From the NCBI GenBank assembly GCA_006226225.1, contig SBHI01000192.1:1-14221 (forward strand): a stretch of DNA of 14,221 bases. The letters are read 5' to 3'. This stretch comes from Alphaproteobacteria bacterium. Its GTDB lineage: Bacteria; Pseudomonadota; Alphaproteobacteria; Micavibrionales; CSBR16-224. The position numbers and the translations under genes were made by a program. This document shows, piece after piece, positions 6,406 to 13,019 of the stretch. Numbering within the stretch: the first letter of the stretch is position 1; every line of letters begins with the position of its first letter. Under the pieces are notes generated by a model. The model was given only the letters and a program-made list of their open reading frames with translations, ran no database searches and had not been told where the DNA came from.

Positions 6406-7362
6406 TTAAGCGGCGCGCAGGTCTTTTGCGGCAGCGCAAAGCTTTTTCACGGCTTCAACCGAGGCATCGAACATGGCTTGTTCTTCTGCCGTGAATTCGA
6501 TCTCGATAATTTTTTCAACACCGCCTGCGCCGATGACGACCGGCACACCGATGTAAAGACCGTCAACGCCGTATTGCCCCGTCAGATAAGCGGCGCAAGG
6601 CAGAACGCGTTTTTTGTCTTTCAGATAGCTTTCGGCCATGGAAATCGCGCTGGAGGCGGGGGCATAGAAAGCCGAACCCGTTTTCAAAAGTCCGACGATC
6701 TCCGCGCCACCGTCACGGGTGCGCTGGATGATGGCATCCAGCTTTTCCTGTGTCGTCCAGCCCATTTTGACCAGATCGGGCAGCGGAATACCAGCAACAG
6801 TGGAGTAACGCGCCAGCGGTACCATGCTGTCACCGTGGCCGCCCAGAACAAAGGCACTGACATCTTCAACCGAGACACCGAATTCTTCGGACAGGAAGAA
6901 ACGGAAACGTGCGGAATCCAGAACACCGGCCATGCCGACGACTTTTTTCGGATCAAATCCGGTCACTTCCTGCATCACGCCGACCATCACATCCAGCGGG
7001 TTGGTGATAACGATAACAAAAGCATGCGGGGCATGGGTTTTGATTTCCTTACCGACCGCCTGCACGATTCCTGTGTTGATGCCGATCAGGTCATCACGGC
7101 TCATACCCGGCTTGCGCGGAATACCTGCGGTGACGATCACAACATCCGCGCCGTCAATAACGCTGTAATCATTGCTGCCGGCAAAGACGGCATCAAAGCC
7201 TTCAATCGGCGCAGCCTCTGCCAAATCCAGTGATTTTCCTTGCGGAACGCCTTCGGCAATATCAACAACGGCGATGTCGCCCAGTTCTTTCAAACCTGCC
7301 AGCAGTGCCAGCGTGCCGCCGATTTGTCCTGCACCGACCAGTGCGATTTTCTTACGTGCCAT
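6406..7362 (-). CDS. mdh: malate dehydrogenase, LDH-like type
   Basis: The 318-residue NAD-dependent enzyme interconverts malate and oxaloacetate in the TCA cycle. Counted from the chosen start, the nucleotide-binding GAGQIGG is at 10-16, an acidic residue ends the second strand (VVDIAEG, NAD preference), and the active-site loop GIPRKPGMSR supplies R83 (the malate/lactate discriminator) and R89. N121 is in ITNPLD, D149 and R152 in LDSARFR, and the catalytic H176 in GGHGDS. An Arg in the discriminator position marks malate rather than lactate dehydrogenase. Two in-frame ATGs are possible; the second (7362) is chosen because AAGGAG lies 8 bases before it and only 2 bases before the first, and MARKKIALVGAG is the usual opening. 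The RNase D-like gene ends 33 bases upstream, so the two are likely co-transcribed. A strong terminator follows. Confidence 0.96.
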   Translation of the reverse strand: MARKKIALVGAGQIGGTLALLAGLKELGDIAVVDIAEGVPQGKSLDLAEAAPIEGFDAVFAGSNDYSVIDGADVVIVTAGIPRKPGMSRDDLIGINTGIVQAVGKEIKTHAPHAFVIVITNPLDVMVGVMQEVTGFDPKKVVGMAGVLDSARFRFFLSEEFGVSVEDVSAFVLGGHGDSMVPLARYSTVAGIPLPDLVKMGWTTQEKLDAIIQRTRDGGAEIVGLLKTGSAFYAPASSAISMAESYLKDKKRVLPCAAYLTGQYGVDGLYIGVPVVIGAGGVEKIIEIEFTAEEQAMFDASVEAVKKLCAAAKDLRAA

Positions 7363-7395
7363 TTTCATTTCTCCTTATCGTGGATGATTTATTTG

Positions 7396-8025
7396 TTAAT
7401 GTGCGAAAATATCTTCATCTTCCCAGCCGCCAAGGTCAAGCACCGCGCGGGTGGGTAGGAATTCAAAACAGGATTGCGCCATCTCGGTGCGGCCTTCGCG
7501 TGCCAGCATGTCTTCAAGACGGGCTTTGATCTCATGCAGATACAGAACATCGACGGCCGCATATTCCAGCTGTTCGGGCGTCAGCTCATCCCCGCCCCAA
7601 TCGGTGCAGGTCTGCTGTTTGCTGATATCGACATCAAGGAAGTCTTTGCACAGCGTTTTCAGATTGTGATGCGGGGTAAAGGTGCGCACCAGTTTCGAGG
7701 CGATCTTGGTGCAGTAAATAGGTGCCGTCAGCACATCCAGATAGGCCAGCAGCACGGCAACATCGCCGCGTGCAAAATGAAAAATTTTGGTGACATTGCG
7801 GTCGCCCAGCAGTTTTTTCAAATTCGGCGCGTCAAATTCATCGGGTTTGAATTTGACCAGATGGCAGGTGCCGTCGCCTGCTGACAGCTGCACAAGGCAT
7901 AGACGGTCACGCACGGGGCGCAGTCCCATCATTTCACAATCCACGGCAACAGTGTCGCCAAGATCAAGTCCATCGGGCAGATCACCGTGATGCAGTTCGA
8001 TTTTTAGTTCGTGTTTTGTGGCCAT
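7396..8025 (-). CDS. ribonuclease D-like 3'-5' exonuclease (catalytic domain only)
   Basis: The 209-residue protein carries the DEDDy exonuclease signature: D29 and E31 in VAVDCEMMGL, D88 in FHFARGDVAVL, and Y155-x3-D159 in LEYAAVDVLYL. Full-length RNase D has an additional C-terminal HRDC domain and is nearly twice as long; this protein lacks it, as is common for the short alphaproteobacterial form. It would trim tRNA or other RNA 3' ends. An upstream in-frame GTG at 8064 is possible, but the ATG at 8025 is preferred because a modest AGAAG precedes it and MATKHELKIELHHGDLPDG starts near the domain edge; the 13 extra residues from GTG look unstructured. A good promoter lies upstream at 8094-8122, divergent from the TrpR-like gene, and mdh follows 33 bases downstream. 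Confidence 0.88.
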   Translation of the reverse strand: MATKHELKIELHHGDLPDGLDLGDTVAVDCEMMGLRPVRDRLCLVQLSAGDGTCHLVKFKPDEFDAPNLKKLLGDRNVTKIFHFARGDVAVLLAYLDVLTAPIYCTKIASKLVRTFTPHHNLKTLCKDFLDVDISKQQTCTDWGGDELTPEQLEYAAVDVLYLHEIKARLEDMLAREGRTEMAQSCFEFLPTRAVLDLGGWEDEDIFAH

Positions 8026-8093
8026 TGTTCTTCTTGTTTTGTTCCTGTGAGTCGTTTTGGGCACAGTTTAAAACGCTTTCCCCTGCTGCGCAA

Positions 8094-8122
8094 ATTCTAA
8101 TTTTTTCAAATAAGTTTCACAA
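8094..8122 (-). promoter_or_regulatory. promoter of the RNase D-like gene (and probably mdh)
   Basis: Minus-strand TTGTGA (8117-8122, four of six) and TAGAAT (8094-8099, five of six) are separated by exactly 17 bases. The predicted start near 8087 leaves a leader of about 60 bases to the ATG at 8025. Confidence 0.55.
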
Positions 8123-8127
8123 ATTTC

Positions 8128-8156
8128 TTGACAATAATGTATTATTACGTTAATAC
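8128..8156 (+). promoter_or_regulatory. candidate promoter of the TrpR-like gene
   Basis: A perfect TTGACA (8128-8133) is followed after 17 bases by TAATAC (8151-8156), a weak -10. The predicted start near 8163 gives a short leader of about 28 bases. The -10 lies inside the half-site array described separately. Confidence 0.45.
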
Positions 8157-8172
8157 AGTATTACATTAATAC
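8138..8172. promoter_or_regulatory. array of four GTATTA/TAATAC half-sites, putative operator
   Basis: GTATTA at 8139-8144 and 8158-8163 and its reverse complement TAATAC at 8151-8156 and 8167-8172 form two inverted repeats in tandem: 7-base arms with a 6-base centre (8138-8157) and 6-base arms with a 3-base centre (8158-8172). TTAATACAG also recurs directly at 8150-8158 and 8166-8174 (16-base period). The array covers the putative -10 and transcription start of the TrpR-like gene, a natural place for autoregulation. Confidence 0.5.
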
Positions 8173-8190
8173 AGCAGCAAAGTAGATGTA

Positions 8191-8484
8191 ATGACGACAA
8201 CATTATCTGAGGCACTTTTAACCTTAAAGAATGCGGCAGAATACGAGAAGGTCCTGCGCGATCTTTTAACGCCGCAGGAAATTCGCGTGATGGAAGAGCG
8301 CTGGCGCATCGCGCAAATGCTCGATCAGGGCGAAAAATCCTATCGCGAGATCGCGGCGGAAACGGGCGCAAGTGTCACAACAGTCGGGCGCGTGGCGCGG
8401 TTTTTGCGCGACGAACCCTATCAGGGCTATCGCATGTTGCTGGACAGAACGGCGAAACAGACAGGCAAAAAGGCAAAAAAATGA
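8191..8484 (+). CDS. TrpR-like DNA-binding protein (YerC/YecD family)
   Basis: The 97-residue protein belongs to the Trp-repressor superfamily by its pattern: an N-terminal helical part with LLTPQEIRVMEERWRIAQML (residues 25-44), then a helix-turn-helix SYREIAAETGASVTTVGRVA at 50-69, and a basic Lys-rich tail. The YerC/YecD subfamily has this length, and its ligand and targets are largely undefined; trpR itself would normally be longer and has different ligand contacts. The ribosome binding site is weak (AAAGTAG before ATG). Its stop overlaps the start of the GNAT gene as ATGA, so the two are translationally coupled. Four palindromic half-sites immediately upstream suggest autoregulation. What it controls cannot be seen. 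Confidence 0.88.
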   Translation: MTTTLSEALLTLKNAAEYEKVLRDLLTPQEIRVMEERWRIAQMLDQGEKSYREIAAETGASVTTVGRVARFLRDEPYQGYRMLLDRTAKQTGKKAKK

Positions 8485-9377
8485 CGGCAGGAAATGACAA
8501 TAAAACAGGCGTACAGATTTTTCCGGCAGAAGGCGGCAACATCCGCATTCGCCCCGCAACACGCACGGATGAAGATGCGCTGGCCGATCTCGCCTATCGT
8601 TCTTACAAAGACCGTTTCTTCAATGATGCGGTCACCGATCAGCTTGGCGGCTCTTTGAAAATTTTCCCTGACCTGATCCCCGATGATGAAAACGGCACGG
8701 GACAGAACCGCGCCTTTTTCGCGTCATACTGGACGGAGGCGATGGCAAAGCTGGAGGATAAAGACGGTTTTTGCTGCTATGTCGCGGAATTTATCGCTGA
8801 CGGCAGCGCAACAGGCGAGATTATGGGTTTCGTCAAAGGCTATGGCGGCGCGTTGGAGCAGGAATTATTCGATTTGTACGCGGCTGAAAACACCCGCCGC
8901 AAATCTTCTGCGCTGACGGATGATTTCAATAGCAAAGCGGCAAAGAAAAACCCCGTTGATCTGCCGCAGGCGGAGAAAGTTGCCGAGCTTGGCTCGCTTT
9001 ATATCGATCCCGTCTGCCGCAAAAGCGGGATCGGACGGCTGCTGACACAGCGCTATGCGCAGGAAATGCGGGATAAAGGTTACACCGCGATGACCACCCG
9101 CTGTTACAAGGAAAACAATTCGCAGCGCTTTTTTGAAAAAATGGGCGCGGAATTATTCGACAACTGCCCGATCCCGCAGCAGTTCGAGAAGGCCGACGGC
9201 ACACGCGGCGATATGACCCTGCCGGGTGAAACCCTGTTCTGGAATGAACAGCAGCTCAAAGCACTGGCAACGGAAGATGTGCTGTCCTTGCAGACAGGAC
9301 AAAAAATCGGTGATGCGCTTGCGCAGACGGATAATCGCCGCGCCGCACAGAATAATCAGCGCCGTAACGGGCGTTAA
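8481..9377 (+). CDS. GNAT-family N-acetyltransferase
   Basis: The 298-residue protein has a GNAT domain with an N-terminal strand (IRIRPATRTDEDALADLAYR, about 21-40) and the acetyl-CoA-binding motif A: a strand ELGSLYIDP (169-177) followed by RKSGIGRLL (180-188), with the pyrophosphate-loop pattern R-x-x-G-x-G. The region YKENNSQRFFEKMGAELF (209-226) is the typical motif B ending. It is longer than a minimal GNAT (about 150 residues): there is an insertion at about 125-165 that is polar and Lys/Arg/Asp-rich, and a Gln/Asn/Arg-rich tail of about 50 residues. The substrate is not evident. It overlaps the TrpR-like gene by 4 bases (ATGA) and so is probably co-expressed with it. Its TAA lies on the same TTAA as the preA stop of the opposite strand. 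Confidence 0.85.
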   Translation: MTAGNDNKTGVQIFPAEGGNIRIRPATRTDEDALADLAYRSYKDRFFNDAVTDQLGGSLKIFPDLIPDDENGTGQNRAFFASYWTEAMAKLEDKDGFCCYVAEFIADGSATGEIMGFVKGYGGALEQELFDLYAAENTRRKSSALTDDFNSKAAKKNPVDLPQAEKVAELGSLYIDPVCRKSGIGRLLTQRYAQEMRDKGYTAMTTRCYKENNSQRFFEKMGAELFDNCPIPQQFEKADGTRGDMTLPGETLFWNEQQLKALATEDVLSLQTGQKIGDALAQTDNRRAAQNNQRRNGR

Positions 9378-10648
9378 GCCGTCTTCTTATTCGCAGGGTT
9401 CCGCGGGTCTTCCAGCCATGTCATATAGGGCTTGTCATGGGCGACTTCCTCCATCGTGATGCAGTCTTCCACAGGGCAGACATGCATGCACAGGTTACAG
9501 CCAACGCATTCCTCATCCACAACCGTATATTTGCGGTCGCCATCCACACGCTCTGCCGTAATTGCTTGGTGCGAGGTATCCTCGCAGGCAATGTGGCACA
9601 GCCCGCATTTGATGCATAAATCCTGATTGATCAGCGCCTTGATATCGTAATTCATATCCAGCTGACCCCAGTTGACGAAGTTTTTTGAAGCCTGACCGCG
9701 GAAATCCTCGATGGATTTATAGCCTTTTTCATCCATCCAGTTGTTCAAGCCGTCAACCATATCCTCGACGATCTTGAAGCCGTAATGCATGGCTGCCGTA
9801 CAAACCTGTACTGTGCCTGCACCCAGCGCAATAAATTCCGCCGCATCGCGCCATGTTTCCACACCGCCGATGCCCGAGATCGGAATATTTTTACAATCAG
9901 GGTCGCGGGCAATTTCGCCGACCATATTCAGTGCAATCGGTTTCACGGCAGGGCCGCAATAACCGCCATGCGCGCCTTTGCCGTTCACGACAGGCTCGGG
10001 TGCCATCACGTCCAGATTGACCGAGGTAATGGAATTGATGGTGTTAATCAGTGAGACCCCGTCCGCACCGCCATTCACCGCCGCACGGGCAGGCATCAGG
10101 ATATTGGTGATATTCGGCGTCAGCTTGACCAGCGTCGGAATTTTTGTGTGCTTTTTGCACCATTCCGTCACCATCTGGATATATTCGGGAACCTGACCGA
10201 CGGCGGAACCCATGCCGCGTTCGGACATACCATGCGGACAGCCGAAATTCAGCTCGATTCCGTCACAGCCCGTCGTTTCAACGCGGCGCAGGATTTTTTC
10301 CCAGCTTTCCTCTTCGCAGGGCACCATCAGCGACACAATCATGGCGCGGTCGGGCCAGTTCTTTTTCACGCGGGAAATTTCCGTCAGATTCACATCCAGC
10401 GGGCGGTCTGTAATCAGTTCGATATTGTTGAATCCGGCAATTTTCGTGCCGTTATAATGCATCGCGCCATAGCGGGAGGAGACGTTTACGACCGGCGGAT
10501 CTTCCCCCAGCGTTTTCCAGACAACGCCGCCCCATCCGGCTTCAAAAGCGCGGACAACGTTATATTCCTTATCCGTCGGCGGGGCCGAGGCCAGCCAGAA
10601 CGGGTTGGGGGATTTAATACCGACAAAATTCGAACTCAGGTCTGCCAT
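9374..10648 (-). CDS. preA: NAD-dependent dihydropyrimidine dehydrogenase, PreA subunit
   Basis: PreA (424 residues) carries the FMN site that reduces uracil or thymine to the 5,6-dihydropyrimidine, using electrons passed from PreT. The N-terminal dihydroorotate-dehydrogenase-like barrel contains IELNFGCPHGMSERGMG (131-147), with N134 and C137 in the positions of the substrate-binding Asn and the catalytic general-acid Cys of mammalian DPD, and the barrel continues with KLTPNI and SGIGGV. The C-terminus holds two [4Fe-4S] motifs: C345-x2-C348-x2-C351-x3-C355 and C381-x2-C384-x2-C387-x3-C391. Length and domain order match bacterial PreA. AAGGA stands 8 bases before the ATG, 38 bases after the end of preT, so preT-preA form an operon. 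The stop shares a TTAA with the convergent GNAT gene. It could instead act as a related oxidoreductase, but preT next door makes PreA very likely. Confidence 0.95.
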   Translation of the reverse strand: MADLSSNFVGIKSPNPFWLASAPPTDKEYNVVRAFEAGWGGVVWKTLGEDPPVVNVSSRYGAMHYNGTKIAGFNNIELITDRPLDVNLTEISRVKKNWPDRAMIVSLMVPCEEESWEKILRRVETTGCDGIELNFGCPHGMSERGMGSAVGQVPEYIQMVTEWCKKHTKIPTLVKLTPNITNILMPARAAVNGGADGVSLINTINSITSVNLDVMAPEPVVNGKGAHGGYCGPAVKPIALNMVGEIARDPDCKNIPISGIGGVETWRDAAEFIALGAGTVQVCTAAMHYGFKIVEDMVDGLNNWMDEKGYKSIEDFRGQASKNFVNWGQLDMNYDIKALINQDLCIKCGLCHIACEDTSHQAITAERVDGDRKYTVVDEECVGCNLCMHVCPVEDCITMEEVAHDKPYMTWLEDPRNPANKKTA

Positions 10649-10671
10649 AGAAATATTCCTTTTTCTAAAAT

Positions 10672-10694
10672 CTTTTAAGACGCCTTTTAAGACG
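10672..10694. repeat. tandem 12-bp repeat duplicating the preT stop codon
   Basis: CTTTTAAGACG occurs at 10672-10682 and at 10684-10694 (period 12, with one mismatched base between units: T before the first, C before the second). On the minus strand the first copy contains the preT stop TAA and, since 12 is a multiple of three, the second gives a second in-frame TAA four codons later. Confidence 0.8.
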
Positions 10695-12087
10695 TCAATG
10701 CGCGGTCAATGGCGATGGCGGCGCGTTTGCCGTCCTCGACCGCCGCAACGGTTAAATCCTGCCCTTCGGTGCAGTCGCCGCCCGCCCAGACATTATCCAG
10801 CGAGGTTTGGCAATCTTCATTCACTGCAATCTTGCCTTTCGGCGTGATGGTCAACAGATCGCGTCCGCCGTCCTGCAAGGGGGAGGGAACAAAATACTGC
10901 CCGATGGCTTTGTAAACGGTATCGACCAGCAGGGTGAAGGTGTCGCCCGTGCCCATCAATTTGCCGCTTCCGTCCAATTGCGTGTATTCAAATTCGATCT
11001 GGCGGACATGGCCGTTCCAGCCGATCAGGCGCTTCGGCTGCGCCCAATGCTTGATCAGCACGCCGTTTTCCTGCGCCAAATCCTGCTCGTGCCAGGTGGC
11101 GCTCATTTCATTTTCGCCGCGGCGGTAAACCAGCGTGACATCTTCCGCGCCCAGACGTTTGGTCTGGATGGCGATATCAATGGCGGTATTGCCGCCGCCG
11201 ATCACAACGATTTTGCGTCCGACGGGCAAGTCTGCAACATCTTTGGCTTGGCGCAGCTGGGCAATATAATCCACGGCGTTTTCCACGCCCTGCAAATCTT
11301 CACCGTCCAGCCCCAGCTTGTTCACACCGGCCAAACCCATGCCGAGGAAGACGGCATCATAATCGCGGCGCAAATCTTCCAGTTTGATCTGTTCGCCCAG
11401 CGCCTGACCATAGCGGATTTCAATGCCGCCGATGGACAGGATATAGTCCAGCTCCTGCTGCGCGAAATCATCGGGCAGCTTATAGGCAGCGATACCGTAT
11501 TCATTCAATCCGCCCGCTTTTTCATGGGCTTCAAACACAACAACATCATGGCCTAATGTGGCCAGACGGTGCGCGCAGGACATGCCCGCAGGGCCGCCGC
11601 CGACCACGGCGACTTTCTTGCCGGTGGAGGCTTTGCGGGTAAAGATTTGTTTGTCATCCCGCGCCATCAGACCGTCAACGGCATAGCGCTGCAAACGGCC
11701 GATTTTGACAGGCTGGCTGTTTTGCGTGTTACGGACGCAGGCATCCTCACATAGCTCCTCGACAGGGCAAACGCGCGCACAGGCACCGCCCATAATATTG
11801 GCGGTCAGAATATCCGTGGCCGCACCTTTGACATTATTTGTCGAGATTTTGTGAATGAAACTCGGAATATCAATCCCTGTCGGGCAAGCCTCGACACAAG
11901 GCGCGTCATAGCAGAAATAACAACGGTCGGCTTCAATAACCGCGCGGCGGCGATCCAGCGCAGGCAAAAGGTCGCTGAAATTCTCGCTGTATTCTTGCGG
12001 GGAAAGCCGTCCGGTTTTGATATCCGGTGTTTCCGGTACGGGCGGCATTTCGATCGGCGCTTTCGCCGCTTGGGAACTGTCAGTCAT
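10687..12087 (-). CDS. preT: NAD-dependent dihydropyrimidine dehydrogenase, PreT subunit
   Basis: PreT (466 residues) is the FAD-containing, GltD-like electron-input subunit that takes electrons from NAD(P)H and passes them through Fe-S clusters to PreA. The N-terminal domain has C56-x2-C59-x4-C64-x3-C68 and C103-x3-C107-x5-C113-x3-C117, ligands for two [4Fe-4S] clusters. An FAD-binding VAVVGGGPAGMSCA lies at 159-172 and a nucleotide-binding IVVIGGGNTAIDIA at 293-306. The C-terminal FAD motif VWAGGDCTEGQDLTVAAVED is at 433-452. Length is as expected for the stand-alone subunit. GAGG stands about 8 bases before the ATG. It is the first gene of the preT-preA operon and is divergent from the deoxynucleoside kinase across 254 bases. 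A generic glutamate-synthase small subunit is the main alternative, made unlikely by the preA neighbour. Confidence 0.95.
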   Translation of the reverse strand: MTDSSQAAKAPIEMPPVPETPDIKTGRLSPQEYSENFSDLLPALDRRRAVIEADRCYFCYDAPCVEACPTGIDIPSFIHKISTNNVKGAATDILTANIMGGACARVCPVEELCEDACVRNTQNSQPVKIGRLQRYAVDGLMARDDKQIFTRKASTGKKVAVVGGGPAGMSCAHRLATLGHDVVVFEAHEKAGGLNEYGIAAYKLPDDFAQQELDYILSIGGIEIRYGQALGEQIKLEDLRRDYDAVFLGMGLAGVNKLGLDGEDLQGVENAVDYIAQLRQAKDVADLPVGRKIVVIGGGNTAIDIAIQTKRLGAEDVTLVYRRGENEMSATWHEQDLAQENGVLIKHWAQPKRLIGWNGHVRQIEFEYTQLDGSGKLMGTGDTFTLLVDTVYKAIGQYFVPSPLQDGGRDLLTITPKGKIAVNEDCQTSLDNVWAGGDCTEGQDLTVAAVEDGKRAAIAIDRALTS

Positions 12088-12141
12088 CTATGATCCTCAA
12101 ACAATAAATTTGTCAATATCGGCACACACGCTCCATCTACC

Positions 12142-12161
12142 AAATTCTTCAAGAGGAATTT
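12142..12161. other. AT-rich hairpin in the preT leader
   Basis: AAATTC (12142-12147) and GAATTT (12156-12161) form a 6-bp stem with an 8-base loop, followed on the plus strand by a T-run. No plus-strand gene ends before it, so it is not an obvious terminator. It lies in the predicted preT leader. Confidence 0.25.
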
Positions 12162-12174
12162 TTTTATTGCAGAA

Positions 12175-12203
12175 AAGGTAGTCGAAGCAATCCCTCCCGT
12201 CAA
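12175..12203 (-). promoter_or_regulatory. candidate preT promoter
   Basis: Minus-strand TTGACG (12198-12203, five of six) is followed after 17 bases by TACCTT (12175-12180), a poor -10. The leader would be about 80 bases. No RutR-like palindrome of the kind seen at 3546-3561 was found in 12088-12341. The remaining parts of that 254-base region hold nothing else I can name besides the plus-strand promoter at 12267. Confidence 0.35.
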
Positions 12204-12266
12204 GCCTTCCAATAGGTTACAGGCGTTTCGGAAGATTGTTTCAAGATTCCGCAAAATATTTAATTT

Positions 12267-12295
12267 TTGACATCGGGGCAGGCTTTTCTTAGACT
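12267..12295 (+). promoter_or_regulatory. promoter of the deoxynucleoside kinase gene
   Basis: A perfect TTGACA (12267-12272) is followed after 17 bases by TAGACT (12290-12295, four of six). Transcription would begin near 12302, leaving a leader of about 40 bases before the ATG at 12342. Confidence 0.6.
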
Positions 12296-12341
12296 TTCAA
12301 ACACAGCATATATCGAAGAAAAAAATCATTGGGAGAATCGA

Positions 12342-12992
12342 ATGAACAAGTCCTTGCGTCTTGCCATTGAGGGTAATATTGGGGTCGGAAAGTCAACTTT
12401 ACTTCACACTCTGCCCGCACAGCTAGGCGAAAACTGGTTCCCGCTTCCCGAACGCGCTGACGAAGATCCCGAATTCCGCCGGTTGTTAAACGAGTTTTAT
12501 GCCGACCCGAACAAACGCGTCAATCTGCAGGCATGGATTACGAACAGCCGCATTGAAGAATGCAAAACCCTGCGTGATGACAGCAACTATATTTTCGAAC
12601 GTTCTTTCATCGGCGATATGATTTTCTGCCATGCCAATTTTATGCGTCATGAACGTCCGTCGGGTGAATTGCTCGGTTTCTATTATGATATTATGAAGGC
12701 GGCCAAGGATTATCCGCTTGATGCGCTGATCTATCTGAAAGCCTCGCCGGAAACCTGCCACAGCCGTATTCTTGATCGCAGCCGCGCTGCCGAAGACGGC
12801 ATCCCGATGAGCTATATCCGCTATCTGCACGGCTGCTATGAAACCCATCTGCCGGAAATCGCCCGCACACTGAATATTCCGGTGATTGAAATCGATTGGG
12901 AAAGCTTCCAAAAAACCGAATATGTTGCGGAAAAACTTGAAAATTTCCTCCAACATGGTATATATGGCACGACAATAAGGAAAATCGCCTAA
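12342..12992 (+). CDS. deoxynucleoside kinase (dNK/dCK/dGK family)
   Basis: The 216-residue enzyme phosphorylates deoxynucleosides with ATP in DNA-precursor salvage. It has a P-loop GNIGVGKST (residues 11-19), a PE segment with E37 (the substrate-binding/catalytic Glu position), ERS (86-88) in the place of the family DRS/ERS motif, and a LID/arginine-rich region DRSRAAEDGI (145-154) leading to YLHGCYE (161-167), where the family conserves LHxxYE. The pattern is that of the non-TK1 type. Base specificity cannot be read off. A start at 12267 (TTG) is possible in frame but unlikely; the ATG at 12342 has GGGAG 6 bases before it and begins MNKSLRLAIEGNIGVGKS. A HAD hydrolase follows 27 bases downstream, and preT is divergent upstream, giving a nucleoside-metabolism neighbourhood. 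Confidence 0.88.
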   Translation: MNKSLRLAIEGNIGVGKSTLLHTLPAQLGENWFPLPERADEDPEFRRLLNEFYADPNKRVNLQAWITNSRIEECKTLRDDSNYIFERSFIGDMIFCHANFMRHERPSGELLGFYYDIMKAAKDYPLDALIYLKASPETCHSRILDRSRAAEDGIPMSYIRYLHGCYETHLPEIARTLNIPVIEIDWESFQKTEYVAEKLENFLQHGIYGTTIRKIA

Positions 12993-13019
12993 AGCTCTCG
13001 GAGCTGAACGGAGTGCCAG

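Noticed and set aside
7853..7868. Partial RutR-like sequence TTGACCAGATGG inside the RNase D-like gene
   Set aside because: Only one half and part of the second match, the region is coding for a conserved protein segment, and no promoter is near; treated as chance.
12267..12341. 25-residue N-terminal extension of the deoxynucleoside kinase from a TTG
   Set aside because: This TTG is part of a perfect -35 hexamer, and the downstream ATG has a good ribosome binding site and gives the normal family start.
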